Source: Pseudoflavitalea sp. G-6-1-2 (lineage in GTDB: Bacteria > Bacteroidota > Bacteroidia > Chitinophagales > Chitinophagaceae). From it: a DNA stretch of 64,000 nucleotides. Location: the NCBI RefSeq assembly GCF_012927185.1, contig NZ_JABBGB010000003.1, positions 744,001 to 808,000 of the forward strand, read 5' to 3'. The number at the start of each line of letters is the position of its first letter. Position 1 is the first letter of the stretch. Below the pieces are notes generated by a model. That model made no database searches and was not told where the DNA came from. It saw nothing but the letters and a program-made list of their open reading frames with translations. Made by a program: the position numbers and the translations under genes. Shown here piece after piece: positions 16,468 through 25,567 of this stretch.

Positions 16468-17574
16468 ATGAGAAAGCTCTTTTGGTTACCGGCATTTGCA
16501 CTGATCGTTGCCGGGCTCTTCACTGCATTCAGAAAACCTTCCTTACAGGCCGGACTCAACATTTCAATGGCCGACACGGTACAATTTCCCGGTGAAACGC
16601 ATTTCAGGAATATTCGGCAGCTTACTTTCGGAGGCGATAATGCCGAAGCTTATTTCAGTTATGATGGCAGGTACCTGGTGTTTCAGCGAACCAGCGCTGC
16701 GAATGGACTGCCCTGCGATCAGATCTTCGTAGGACGAATCCCTGAACCCGGAAAACCTTTCGAGTACAAAATGATCAGTTCAGGAAAAGGCCGCACCACC
16801 TGCGGATTCTTCACCAAAGACGGCAAACATATCATCTATGCTTCCACGCATCTGGGCGGCGATGAATGCCCACCGGTTCCCGACAGATCAAAATATGGCA
16901 ACAAATACATCTGGCCATTGTACAACAGCTACGATATTTTCATGGCCGATCTCGATGGCAAGATCGTAAAGCAACTCACCAGCAGCGCCGGTTACGATGC
17001 AGAACCCACCCTCAGTCCCGACGGAAAGAAGATGGTGTACACCAGTGTAAAAGACGGTGATCTCGAACTCTACGTTATGGACCTGAAATCGGGAAAAGAA
17101 AAACGCATCACACATACGCCCGGATACGATGGCGGTGCGTGGTTCAGTCCTGATGGCAAAAAACTCATCTGGCGTGCTTCCCGTCCGAAGACCGAAGCAG
17201 AGTTGACAGAATACAAATCTTTGCTCAGTGAAGGATTGGTAGCGCCTACCAATATGGAAGTATGGGTTTCGGATACCGACGGCAGCAATGCCAAACAAAT
17301 TACCAATCTGGGACAGGCCAACTGGGCGCCTTCTTTTATGCCAGACAGCAAACGCATCATCTTTGCAAGCAACCACGAGTACAAACGTGGTTTCCCATTC
17401 AATATGTATACGATGAACGGAGATGGAAGCAATCTGCAGAAAGTGAGCAGGGATAAAGGTTTCGATGCCTTCCCGATGTTCAGTCCGGATGGAAGGCAGA
17501 TCGTTTTCTGCAGCAACCGAAATAATGGCGGTACACGCGACACGAATATCTTCATTGCCGACTGGGTAGATTAA
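16468..17574 (+). CDS. Exported TolB-like PD40 beta-propeller protein
   Basis: 368 residues from ATG 16468 (MRKLFWLPAF), which gives a signal/anchor segment; the in-frame ATG at 16429 overlaps the promoter box region and is rejected. Several PD40/WD40-like repeats are visible (AEPTLSPDGKKMVYTS, GGAWFSPDGKKLIW, DAFPMFSPDGRQIVFCS), predicting a six-bladed propeller as in TolB and in the N-terminal domain of prolyl oligopeptidases. There is no hydrolase or OmpA domain. Such proteins act as binding platforms in the periplasm or on the surface. Specific function unknown. Confidence 0.9.
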   Translation: MRKLFWLPAFALIVAGLFTAFRKPSLQAGLNISMADTVQFPGETHFRNIRQLTFGGDNAEAYFSYDGRYLVFQRTSAANGLPCDQIFVGRIPEPGKPFEYKMISSGKGRTTCGFFTKDGKHIIYASTHLGGDECPPVPDRSKYGNKYIWPLYNSYDIFMADLDGKIVKQLTSSAGYDAEPTLSPDGKKMVYTSVKDGDLELYVMDLKSGKEKRITHTPGYDGGAWFSPDGKKLIWRASRPKTEAELTEYKSLLSEGLVAPTNMEVWVSDTDGSNAKQITNLGQANWAPSFMPDSKRIIFASNHEYKRGFPFNMYTMNGDGSNLQKVSRDKGFDAFPMFSPDGRQIVFCSNRNNGGTRDTNIFIADWVD

Positions 17575-17633
17575 TTACCGGATTTGGTTTGCGGTATTCA
17601 TGCAGATTATTCGGTTTTTAAAATATTGCGCAT

Positions 17634-17641
17634 TACTTTTG
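17634..17641 (+). promoter_or_regulatory. Promoter -7 box of the small membrane protein gene
   Basis: TACTTTTG at 17634-17641, 16 bases before the ATG at 17658, with a T-rich segment about 15 bases further upstream. Confidence 0.45.
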
Positions 17642-17657
17642 AAGCAAATCTCTTGTT

Positions 17658-18128
17658 ATGCATGATGGTCTTGTTCATTTGCACAGTATTCTGCGCTGGG
17701 TGATCCTGGTGCTGCTTATTATTGCCATTTTCCGGCATTTATCGGGCATGAATAACAAACGCCCAATAAGTGCGCAGGATAAAAAGATCGATCTTTTTCT
17801 GATGATCTCTGCACATACCACCTTCCTGGTTGGATTGATCCTTTGGATCATGGGTCCATGGGGATTGAAAACCATCCAGACGATGGGAATGGGAGGAGTG
17901 ATGAAGAACAGCGTTTTTCGTTTCTTCGCCATAGAACATCTGGTAGGGATGCTGATCTCCGTGGTACTGATCACTGCAGGCCGTTCATTTGTGAAGAAAT
18001 CATCGGATGCCGGTGTTCACAAAAAGGCGTTCTGGTTGTTCCTGATTGCATTGATCATTATCCTGGCTTCCGTTCCCTGGCCTTTCCGTGTGGTGGGTGC
18101 AGGCAGAACCTGGTTACCTGGCATGTAA
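17658..18128 (+). CDS. Four-helix integral membrane protein
   Basis: 156 residues with four hydrophobic segments (about 12-28, 48-66, 88-108, 124-142). Histidines lie in or near helices 1, 2 and 3 (HLHSILRW, SAHTTFLVG, AIEHLVGM), a pattern reminiscent of di-heme cytochrome b-type bundles. Similar Bacteroidota proteins are often just called membrane or cytochrome B proteins. Heme binding is only a possibility. It is a single gene with its own promoter-like box and terminator. Confidence 0.8.
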   Translation: MHDGLVHLHSILRWVILVLLIIAIFRHLSGMNNKRPISAQDKKIDLFLMISAHTTFLVGLILWIMGPWGLKTIQTMGMGGVMKNSVFRFFAIEHLVGMLISVVLITAGRSFVKKSSDAGVHKKAFWLFLIALIIILASVPWPFRVVGAGRTWLPGM

Positions 18129-18157
18129 TTGCTCTTGCTCTGAAGTAAAAAAATTGC

Positions 18158-18188
18158 AAAGGTCGTCCTGGAAAGGACGACCTTTTTT
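18158..18188. terminator. Bidirectional rho-independent terminator
   Basis: AAAGGTCGTCC (18158-18168) pairs with GGACGACCTTT (18175-18185) and is followed by TTT. An A-run at 18147-18153 gives a U-run for the opposite direction, serving the convergent gene ending at 18247. Confidence 0.85.
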
Positions 18189-18246
18189 GTTACACCAAAT
18201 GAAGGGAATAAATTAGCCCTTGCATCCATATCATCAATCAGGTAAA

Positions 18247-18672
18247 TCAGTTCTTGTCTGTTCGGGTGAAGATCTTGCTTACGATCTTCCATTGTCCATC
18301 TATCTTCAGCAGGTTCATATAATCTACAAAGATCACTTTCGGCGTTTCGATGCGAAGCTTTGCCTGCGCTGCATTGCCATCGATATTGTAGCTGAGTATT
18401 TCTGTTTTTCTTTCACCCGGTGCGCCATTCTTTCTCACGCGCGCAATGAAGTCTGCAATGGGCAGGTCGGTGAATTGTCCGGTTTTGTTGTCGATATATT
18501 TCAGTGATGCAGATGTATGGAATGCCTGTTCCATTTTATCGGCCTCACCTGTGAGATACAATTGAAGTACAGTTTTCAGCGCTGCTTCTTCGTCGGGCAC
18601 TGAAGCCGGAGTGCTTGCCAGCAACACCGTTGCGAGCGAAGCAGTGAAAAGCATGGAGCCAAGTTTTTTCAT
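18247..18672 (-). CDS. Exported NTF2-like (lumazine-binding-2/SnoaL type) protein
   Basis: 141 residues with a signal peptide (cleavage near LLASTPASVP). The mature part has the NTF2-like layout seen in putative lumazine-binding or SnoaL-like proteins: an N-terminal helix with EEAALKTVLQLYLTGEADKMEQAFH, a middle DLPIADFIARVR, and paired strands ending NLLKIDGQWKIVSKIF. Members of this fold vary between enzymes and ligand binders; no catalytic residues can be assigned. No operon partners. Confidence 0.82.
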   Translation of the reverse strand: MKKLGSMLFTASLATVLLASTPASVPDEEAALKTVLQLYLTGEADKMEQAFHTSASLKYIDNKTGQFTDLPIADFIARVRKNGAPGERKTEILSYNIDGNAAQAKLRIETPKVIFVDYMNLLKIDGQWKIVSKIFTRTDKN

Positions 18673-18996
18673 ATGAGGTTTGTTTAAATGATAATTCGGA
18701 GATGCTTCCAGCCGCTACCGGTCTGCCCCCGCATCCGGTAGCGATGGTGTCGCAAAATGTTGGAAGCATACATGGCTATACTAAACTTCGTACAGCAATA
18801 TTACCGGAACACACAAGCGATAGAAAATCAGTTCTGTGCACTGGCCGTTTTTTTCGACCGATCCTGCCACTCAGCATGGATCGAAAAAAGAACAGGATCC
18901 GTCGAACCGGAACGTTCAGCCATCCTTTATCGATTACTTTGCGCGATAAGGGTTGGCAACCCATTCTATTCCCTCATAATTTTGTATTTTGACCTG
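18673..18996. other. Intergenic region with nested inverted repeats
   Basis: ATGCTTCCA (18702-18710) and TGGAAGCAT (18761-18769) flank an inner pair GCTACCGG (18714-18721) and CCGGTAGC (18735-18742). A second structure pairs TTTTTTCG...ATCC (18849-18864) with GGATCGAAAAAA (18878-18889). An in-frame upward extension of the kinase gene through this region is possible but unlikely. A promoter box lies at its right end. Confidence 0.6.
18953..18984 (+). promoter_or_regulatory. Promoter of the LytS-type kinase operon
   Basis: TTGG at 18953-18956 and TAATTTTG at 18977-18984, separated by 20 bases, fit the -33/-7 layout. The start of transcription would be near 18990, which favours the ATG at 18997 as translation start. 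Confidence 0.55.
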
Positions 18997-20031
18997 ATGC
19001 TGAAAAAGACCAATGTAGTGTTTACCAGGAAGATGTTGCTGCTGCAGGCCGGATGCTGGTTGCTGTTCTACGTGTTTCTTGTGCTTTATGCCGTTCAGAA
19101 ATGGGGTACATGGTCTGGTGCATTCACAAGCACCACAATCGGAATGAGCTCCTATGTGCTGGCTGTTTATGGCAATGCACTCTGGCTGATGCCACGCTTT
19201 TACCGGACCGGTAAAAAAACAACGTACTTTTTGCTGGCATTCCTGTTTCTCGCATTTGTGATCGGAGCGCGAATGATGGCGGAGTTTCTGATTCTGTATC
19301 CGATGCATGGGAGACTTCCTTTCTACAATCTATCCGTTGCTCAGTTTACATTTTGCACCATCTCCGATTTTCTGGCCTTCTTTTTCGGAGCGATGTTGTA
19401 CACTACTGCCGATTACATCACCCTGTTACGTAAGCAGGAAACCATGCGCATGCAGCAGGCTGCTGCCGAATTGAATCTGCTGAAAGCACAGGTGCAGCCG
19501 CATTTCCTCTTCAATACACTCAACAATATCTATTATCTCGCCTATACAAAAAGCGATCTTGCGGCTACAGTGATCGCACGCCTTTCGGGCATCATGCGCT
19601 ACTTTGTAGATGAAGCTCCGAAAGAAAAAGTACCGATCACCACTGAGATCAATTTCCTTAAAAATTATATGGAGCTGGAACAGATCAGAATGCTACATGC
19701 AGCTTCCCTGCAGTTTACACACGAAGGAGTGGATGAAATGATCCGCATTCCGCCAATGTTGCTGATTCCGCTGGTAGAGAATATTTACAAACATGGCGTA
19801 GACAAATCAGTTCCTGAAAACAATGTGAATCTTCGACTCCGCATGGAGAACGGATACCTGAAATTCAATACGGTAAATACTGTTCAGCCAGCCGAAGCCG
19901 GCGCCGGAAGCGGCGTGGGCCTGGATAATTTACGCAAGCGGTTGACATTGTTATTCGGAAATGATTTTACTTTGAAAACAGAACAGGAAGGTCAGCTTTA
20001 CAAGGTGGAACTTCAATTTCCCGTAAAATGA
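18997..20031 (+). CDS. LytS/YehU-type sensor histidine kinase
   Basis: 344 residues from ATG 18997. Four transmembrane segments (about 15-35, 45-63, 76-98, 112-135) are followed by a His_kinase domain with the phospho-acceptor motif QVQPHFLFNTLNNIYYL (His about 169) and an HATPase end (PPMLLIPLVENIYKHGV, then GVGLDNLRKRL). The frame is open upstream to 18757, but that part is low in protein character and contains the promoter. It overlaps the LytTR regulator by 4 bases (ATGA), so the two form a two-component system. The signal is unknown. Confidence 0.93.
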   Translation: MLKKTNVVFTRKMLLLQAGCWLLFYVFLVLYAVQKWGTWSGAFTSTTIGMSSYVLAVYGNALWLMPRFYRTGKKTTYFLLAFLFLAFVIGARMMAEFLILYPMHGRLPFYNLSVAQFTFCTISDFLAFFFGAMLYTTADYITLLRKQETMRMQQAAAELNLLKAQVQPHFLFNTLNNIYYLAYTKSDLAATVIARLSGIMRYFVDEAPKEKVPITTEINFLKNYMELEQIRMLHAASLQFTHEGVDEMIRIPPMLLIPLVENIYKHGVDKSVPENNVNLRLRMENGYLKFNTVNTVQPAEAGAGSGVGLDNLRKRLTLLFGNDFTLKTEQEGQLYKVELQFPVK

Positions 20032-20735
20032 AAATACAATGTCTGCTGATAGATGATGAGCCCTATGCGGTGAGCCTGCTGGAAGAATACATCGGGCAGG
20101 TACCTTATCTGCAACTGCAGCACAAGTGTTACAATGCGCTCGAAGCATTGGAATGGCTGAAAGGCAACCGGCCGGATCTGATCTTCCTCGATATCAATAT
20201 GCCACATCTCTCCGGCATGCAGCTCGCAGGATTGCTGCCTCCCAATCAGCTGTTCATCTTCACTACTGCCTATTCCGAATTTGCTGCGGAGAGCTATGAG
20301 AAAAATGCAGTGGACTATCTGGTGAAGCCCATCACTTTCGATCGTTTTCTGAAATCGGTGATCAAAGTCTCCAATCTGCTTTCGGTGAATGAAGAAAAAT
20401 GCCAGCAACCTGCTATTGCTCCGCAGAAATTATTCCTTAAGACAGGCCGCGCCATTGTACAGCTGGAGTATCATGATGTGCTGATGGTAGAAGGACTGAA
20501 AGATTATGTGGTGTTCCATACCAGTTCGGGCAAACATATTGTGTACAAACGCATGAAAGAGCTGGAAGAATCATTGCCTGCCAACTTCTCCCGCATTCAT
20601 CTCTCATACATCGTTAATCGCAATCATATCCGCAGAATCGAAGACAATCATATTCACATAGGGCAGGAGCGGGTTCCGGTAGGAGACAAATACCGCGAGC
20701 AGTTTCTGCAACGCATCAGCAAAGATCTTTTGTGA
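20028..20735 (+). CDS. LytTR-family response regulator
   Basis: 235 residues. Receiver domain (1-120) with acidic pocket LIDDEP, phospho-acceptor FLDINMP (Asp about 55), Thr in FTTAYSEFA and Lys in YLVKPI. A LytTR DNA-binding domain follows (about 135-233: FLKTGRAIVQLEYHDVLMVE, FSRIHLSYIVNRNHIRRIE, VPVGDKYREQFL). It is translated in overlap with the kinase gene. LytTR regulators bind direct repeats; targets cannot be named, but the convergent T9SS-sorted protein gene is 13 bp away only at its 3' end. Confidence 0.95.
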   Translation: MKIQCLLIDDEPYAVSLLEEYIGQVPYLQLQHKCYNALEALEWLKGNRPDLIFLDINMPHLSGMQLAGLLPPNQLFIFTTAYSEFAAESYEKNAVDYLVKPITFDRFLKSVIKVSNLLSVNEEKCQQPAIAPQKLFLKTGRAIVQLEYHDVLMVEGLKDYVVFHTSSGKHIVYKRMKELEESLPANFSRIHLSYIVNRNHIRRIEDNHIHIGQERVPVGDKYREQFLQRISKDLL

Positions 20736-20748
20736 TGCTGCATTCCTT

Positions 20749-23334
20749 CTATCTTATCAATACCATTGCGCCTTTGGCGAGATAGGTGTTGCCTCTGTAG
20801 TCGATTCCTTTGAGCATCCAGACAAATGTGCCGGAGGGTTGCGGCGCTCCTCCGATATTGCCATCCCATCCGGGCGTTGGATTGGGATTGTTGTATACCA
20901 GTTGTCCGTACCGGTTGTAAATGCGGAAAAATTCTATGCTCTTCATGCCTGCTGCGATATACCTGAATACATCATTCTTTCCGTCTCCGTTTGGCGTAAA
21001 TGCGTTGGGTACAAATACCGATGGAACTGCGTCGAATACTTTCACCGTAACATAGGCAGAATCCACGCAGTTGATGGCATCGTACACACGCAGCTTGTAG
21101 CGGATGCCCGATGATGGCAAGCTATATGTGCCAACCGGATTGCCGATGATGCCCGACGATAAATCTGTTGATGGAGTCCATTCGTAACGCGTTCCACCTT
21201 TGGCGTTGAACTGAAGCGGTTGATGAACCACCACACTGGTATCGTTTCCTGCAAAAGGAATTATCCTCGGCATCATGGTTACCATCACTGTGTCGAAGGA
21301 TGGTTTGGGGCAACCTTTATCGTCGTTTGCACGGAGAACATACATGGTATTGCCGAATGGTTTTGCAATCGGATGAAGTGTAAGCGGATCATCGAGTGTA
21401 AACGACGGAGACCACGAAAACCTTATGCCATCTGTGTTTCCGTGGAGTTGTGTTTGAGTGAGGTAGCAGATGCTGATATCCGGTCCGGCATTCACAATGG
21501 GGTAGGGCACGGTGAGCACATCGAGCGATGCTCTGGTGTTGCAACTGCCAATGGTTGCCACTACCTGATAGGTTGTGCGCGTTTGTGTTACCACGCGCGG
21601 GAAAGCAGCGCCGGCATCGAGCACATTCGCTGAAGGCGACCATGCATATTTCAATCCATCGGATTGAAGACGGAGCCGGATGGTATCGCCCTGGCAGATA
21701 GTGGTATCCGGCATTACACGCAGACTTACATGATCTACCACATTGATCAATACGGAATCGGTATTGGTACATCCGCCTGATGCAAGGTTTACATAATATT
21801 TTGTAGTACTGACTGGGTTTACGGTTGGCGTTGCTGTGCCAGCTCCCGTGATGCGGATATTGGGCGACCAGCTGAATACGCCGCTGCCTGCAGCCCGCAA
21901 CTGCACTGCATCCGGGATGCAGATGAGGGTGTCTCTGAACGCCATTGCAATGGGTGGTTTGTTGATGATGCTGATATTTCGCATGGCCGTATCCACGCAG
22001 CCGTTCTCGTTGGTAACGGTCATCACTACCTGCTTTGTGCCGGTTGAATTGTACGTGTGCTCAGTATTGGGTTGATCGGCGCCGCTGCCGGCATCTGCGA
22101 AGTCCCAGCTCCAGCTGACGAGTCTTCCGTATCGTGTGGTACTCCGGTCTTCAAACTTCGTTGGCCTGCTCACACAGAAGTCGGATGCTTCAAATGCCGG
22201 GAACATGCCGGGATACACATAAGCAGGCGTAGTGGCCGAATCGCGGCAGAGCTGGCCGCGGTTGATCACCAGCTTCACCATGTATGTGCCGATTGACGGG
22301 AATGTATAGTTTGGTTGTACTGCAGTGGAGGTAAAAATGAGGTTATCGTCTTTATCGCGTATCTCCCAGTTGTAGGTTCGTATCAGCGGACTCTGCGAAT
22401 TATTCTTCAGCATGAGTGTGAAAGAGTTCCTGCATGCCATGAATCCGATGGGCAATACTGCTGCTGCGATGGAGCAACTGGTGATTTTTATTTGCAGGTC
22501 TTTGCGTTGCGTGGCAATCACGTGTCCGTTTCTGATTTCTTCCACACAGACCGTTACCACATACACGCCTTCGGCGGGAGCGAGGCCTGTGATCAATCCG
22601 GTTGCAGCATCGATGCTCACCGATTTTCCCAGTGGAGTTGTGGCAGTGTATCCATTGCCGTAAGGAACAGCATCATAAGGTGGTGGGCCTGCGACAGGCG
22701 TTCCGCCACCACCGCCATCTGTTTGCCAGGCTTCGCAAAATGAGTAACGAAGCTGATCGCCATCTTCATCCTTTGCTTCAAAACTGTAACTCATGGGATG
22801 TTCGGCACAAACTGTTACCAGATCGTCTCCGATGAATTTTGCACTGTTGTTTGCAGGTCCGTCTGCTGCTGCATCTGTGCCGGGTATCTCAGCAGTGTAG
22901 GTGGCGCCTACTTCCCGGTAACCGGATATGAGATTGCTGAGTGTGTAGATGCGGTAATTTACCTGCGATACGATGATGTATCCATCCGGACTACCCGCGA
23001 GGTCCGTATCGAATTCATAGGTGCCTATCCGGTAGCAAACGTCCGGCGGATTGGTGATGCACGGACTTTGATTGGTGAGTTCGATGATATTGGTTCCATC
23101 GAGATTCTCTCTGAGCCTGCGTATCAGCGCATGTGACTGCCGCGAAAATATGGAGACGTTGGCGGGATTTTCAAACCTCCGGTCGCTCCGGCAATCCATG
23201 AACATTTTGATGGTGATATGGTATCGGTACAGATTATTGCCGAGACTGGTGTAAGTGTAGTAGATCTCTCCGCCGGTGATATGATCGGCGCGAACGTAAA
23301 GGGAGCCAGTCAGCAGCAGCAGGAGAAGCAGCAT
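20749..23334 (-). CDS. Large secreted PKD protein with T9SS type B (CHU_C) tail
   Basis: 861 residues. A hydrophobic signal (MLLLLLLLTGSLYVRADH) is followed by a beta-rich N-terminal part with an early DHITGGEIYYTY motif common to gliding-motility-associated surface proteins. A PKD domain lies near the middle (FEDRSTTRYGRLVSWSWDFA), followed by several Ig-like repeats with NTDSVLINV-like endings. The C-terminus is a gliding-motility-associated domain (PNAFTPNGDGKNDVF, then FRIYNRYGQLVYNN and WDGN), the type B sorting signal for T9SS. It is predicted to be exported to the cell surface or medium; adhesion is an inference. No better start lies upstream in frame. Confidence 0.9.
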   Translation of the reverse strand: MLLLLLLLTGSLYVRADHITGGEIYYTYTSLGNNLYRYHITIKMFMDCRSDRRFENPANVSIFSRQSHALIRRLRENLDGTNIIELTNQSPCITNPPDVCYRIGTYEFDTDLAGSPDGYIIVSQVNYRIYTLSNLISGYREVGATYTAEIPGTDAAADGPANNSAKFIGDDLVTVCAEHPMSYSFEAKDEDGDQLRYSFCEAWQTDGGGGGTPVAGPPPYDAVPYGNGYTATTPLGKSVSIDAATGLITGLAPAEGVYVVTVCVEEIRNGHVIATQRKDLQIKITSCSIAAAVLPIGFMACRNSFTLMLKNNSQSPLIRTYNWEIRDKDDNLIFTSTAVQPNYTFPSIGTYMVKLVINRGQLCRDSATTPAYVYPGMFPAFEASDFCVSRPTKFEDRSTTRYGRLVSWSWDFADAGSGADQPNTEHTYNSTGTKQVVMTVTNENGCVDTAMRNISIINKPPIAMAFRDTLICIPDAVQLRAAGSGVFSWSPNIRITGAGTATPTVNPVSTTKYYVNLASGGCTNTDSVLINVVDHVSLRVMPDTTICQGDTIRLRLQSDGLKYAWSPSANVLDAGAAFPRVVTQTRTTYQVVATIGSCNTRASLDVLTVPYPIVNAGPDISICYLTQTQLHGNTDGIRFSWSPSFTLDDPLTLHPIAKPFGNTMYVLRANDDKGCPKPSFDTVMVTMMPRIIPFAGNDTSVVVHQPLQFNAKGGTRYEWTPSTDLSSGIIGNPVGTYSLPSSGIRYKLRVYDAINCVDSAYVTVKVFDAVPSVFVPNAFTPNGDGKNDVFRYIAAGMKSIEFFRIYNRYGQLVYNNPNPTPGWDGNIGGAPQPSGTFVWMLKGIDYRGNTYLAKGAMVLIR

Positions 23335-23480
23335 GCTTTTAAAGACATCTTTACAAGCAGTGTTCCGGACTGGTTTAGCAGTAGTCGTATAGTTGGTTTG
23401 TAATTGGTACAGAACCTTAGGGGTTCTATTATAATTTACGACTATTTGACGATAAGGTTGGCTCTGCCTTGCGGAATTTC

Positions 23481-23975
23481 TTAACGTTTGCCGAGCTCGA
23501 TCACCTGGCAGTCTTTCATGTTGGCGCCGTCGATGGAGAAAGTGATAAGGGTGCGCACTTTATGCCATCCCTCTTTGCCGGCAGCGCCGGGGTTCATGTG
23601 GAGGCATTGCAGTTGATCGTCATACATTATCTTCAGAATATGAGAATGTCCGTCGATAAAGAGGTTGGGAGGATCGGCTTTCAGTTCGCGTTTGGTTTCC
23701 GGATTGTACCGGGGAGGGTAGCCGCCGATATGCTTCATGTACACTTTTACTCCCTCACACTGAAAGTGGAGTTTCTCCGGAAACTGTTGACGGATCTCCA
23801 CTCCATCGATATTTCCCCATACGCCTCTGAGTGGCCTGAAGGCCGCCAGCTTCGCGGCAATTTCAGGATTGCCGAAATCTCCGGCATGCCAGATCTCATC
23901 GCATTGTTCAAAATGGCGGAATACAGCCTCATCGAGGTAGCTATGGGTGTCCGAAATCAGTCCGATACGCGTCAT
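23481..23975 (-). CDS. YfcE/MJ0936-type metallophosphoesterase
   Basis: 164 residues. It has the binuclear metal centre motifs of calcineurin-like phosphoesterases in order: GLISDTHSYL (D-x-H), IWHAGDFG (GD), VWGNIDG (GN-x-D), and the C-terminal GHSHILK (GHSH) with NPGAAG. Length and layout fit the small YfcE/MJ0936 phosphodiesterase class. The physiological substrate is unknown. Monocistronic. Confidence 0.93.
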   Translation of the reverse strand: MTRIGLISDTHSYLDEAVFRHFEQCDEIWHAGDFGNPEIAAKLAAFRPLRGVWGNIDGVEIRQQFPEKLHFQCEGVKVYMKHIGGYPPRYNPETKRELKADPPNLFIDGHSHILKIMYDDQLQCLHMNPGAAGKEGWHKVRTLITFSIDGANMKDCQVIELGKR

Positions 23976-24073
23976 ATGATTGATTCAGTGAGCGGCAAAA
24001 GTCGGAATAAATTGAGCCACAACCAGCGGAGGGCCCATAAAAGATTGTATCTTTAATGCACGATTGAAATCAT

Positions 24074-24169
24074 ATGCCACTCTTCCGCAACTTCACTTAC
24101 TGGATCGATAAACGCCGCTGGAAATATTATTTCCTGATGGTGTCTTTGGAAATGGATAGTACCAGCTAA
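24074..24169 (+). CDS. Putative 31-residue ORF upstream of hmgA
   Basis: ATG at 24074 to TAA at 24167-24169 encodes an aromatic and basic peptide (MPLFRNFTYWIDKRRWKYYF at the N-terminus). A TATCTTTA box (24048-24055), one mismatch from the -7 consensus, lies 18 bases upstream. It could be a leader peptide, a gene remnant or chance. No homologue is recognised. Confidence 0.25.
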   Translation: MPLFRNFTYWIDKRRWKYYFLMVSLEMDSTS

Positions 24170-24240
24170 TAGCTTCCTGGTTCAACTTCTTTACTCAGAC
24201 CTGTCGGGTCTTATTATTTCATTCAGTCAAATTAATTGAA

Positions 24241-25398
24241 ATGCCATACTATCATAAGCTTGGACAAATTCCGCATAAACGCCATACACAGTTCCGCAAA
24301 CCAGATGGTGGATTGTATTCAGAGCAACTTTTCTCGACAGAAGGATTCTCCAATGATTACTCGTTGTTGTATCATGTGTATCCGCCTACACAGATCATCT
24401 CTACCGATGAGCCGGTGAATGTGATGCCAACAGTAGCAGAAGAAAAAATGCTGAAACACCGCAGCTTCGAAGGCTTCAAAGTAGCGCCAACAGAAGATTA
24501 CCTGAAAAGCCGCAAACCGGTGCTGGTAAATAACGATCTGCATATATCACTCGCTGCGCCAACAGGTGGCATGAAAGATTATTTCTTCAAGAATGCAGAT
24601 GCAGATGAAATGATCTTCATTCACGAAGGATCGGGTGTGCTTCGCACCATGTATGGCGAACTGCCGTTCGCGTATGGCGATTATCTTGTAATTCCGCGCG
24701 GAACCATTTATCAGATTCAGTTCAAAGACGATCATAACAGGTTGTTCATTGTGGAATCATTCAGTCCGATCCGTTTTCCAAAACGGTATCAGAGCAAGTA
24801 CGGGCAACTGATGGAGCACTCACCATTCTGCGAGCGCGACATCCGTGCACCGCAGAACCTGCCTACGTTTGATGAGAAAGGAGATTTTCTTATCAAGACA
24901 AAAAAGAAAGGGGTGTTGTACGGATTGCATTATGCCACACATCCGTTCGATGTGATCGGATGGGATGGATGTTGTTATCCGTTTGCATTCAGCATACACG
25001 ATTTTGAACCGATCACTGGTCGTGTTCACCAGCCACCACCGGTGCATCAGACATTTGAAGCGCATAATTTTGTGGTGTGTTCATTTGTGCCGCGTTTGTT
25101 CGATTATCATCCGCAGGCCATTCCGGCACCATACAATCACAGCAATATCGATAGTGATGAAGTGTTGTATTATGTGGATGGAGATTTTATGAGCCGCAAA
25201 AATGTAACGCGGGGAATGATAACGCTGCATCCGGCGGGGATACCGCACGGGCCGCATCCTGGTTCTGTGGAGAAGAGCATTGGTGCGAAAGAGACGAAGG
25301 AACTGGCAGTGATGGTAGATACATTCCATCCGTTGCAATTGACGGTGGAAGCGCTGGATATCGAGAATCCGGGATATACGATGAGCTGGGCTGAGTAG
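24241..25398 (+). CDS. hmgA: Homogentisate 1,2-dioxygenase
   Basis: 385 residues. It opens the homogentisate ring to maleylacetoacetate in tyrosine/phenylalanine breakdown, using Fe(II). The N-terminal MPYYHKLGQIPHKRHTQF and the cupin segments MIFIHEGSGVLRTMYGELPF and VIPRGTIYQIQF fit the family. The C-terminal part has the iron ligands in HQPPPVHQTFEAHNF and PAGIPHGPHPGS. It is somewhat shorter than the human enzyme (~445) and matches the bacterial/archaeal short form. No hpd or fah gene is nearby, so it stands alone; a terminator follows. Confidence 0.92.
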   Translation: MPYYHKLGQIPHKRHTQFRKPDGGLYSEQLFSTEGFSNDYSLLYHVYPPTQIISTDEPVNVMPTVAEEKMLKHRSFEGFKVAPTEDYLKSRKPVLVNNDLHISLAAPTGGMKDYFFKNADADEMIFIHEGSGVLRTMYGELPFAYGDYLVIPRGTIYQIQFKDDHNRLFIVESFSPIRFPKRYQSKYGQLMEHSPFCERDIRAPQNLPTFDEKGDFLIKTKKKGVLYGLHYATHPFDVIGWDGCCYPFAFSIHDFEPITGRVHQPPPVHQTFEAHNFVVCSFVPRLFDYHPQAIPAPYNHSNIDSDEVLYYVDGDFMSRKNVTRGMITLHPAGIPHGPHPGSVEKSIGAKETKELAVMVDTFHPLQLTVEALDIENPGYTMSWAE

Positions 25399-25423
25399 GG
25401 TTGTCTCAGTTGGAAATAATTGT

Positions 25424-25449
25424 AAAGCGTCGCAGGTTGCGGCGCTTTT
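25424..25449 (+). terminator. Rho-independent terminator of hmgA
   Basis: AAAGCGTCGCA (25424-25434) pairs with TGCGGCGCTTT (25438-25448) with one mismatch and runs into TTTTTT. Confidence 0.85.
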
Positions 25450-25567
25450 TTCATATATATGTAACCGTTAGGGTGACAAGCACTCCTTGAAAAAATTATT
25501 TCTTTATTATTGAATAGTACAGCAAGTGAGTTTGATTGTTTTAAGTATTGAAATAATCAATTGCTCA

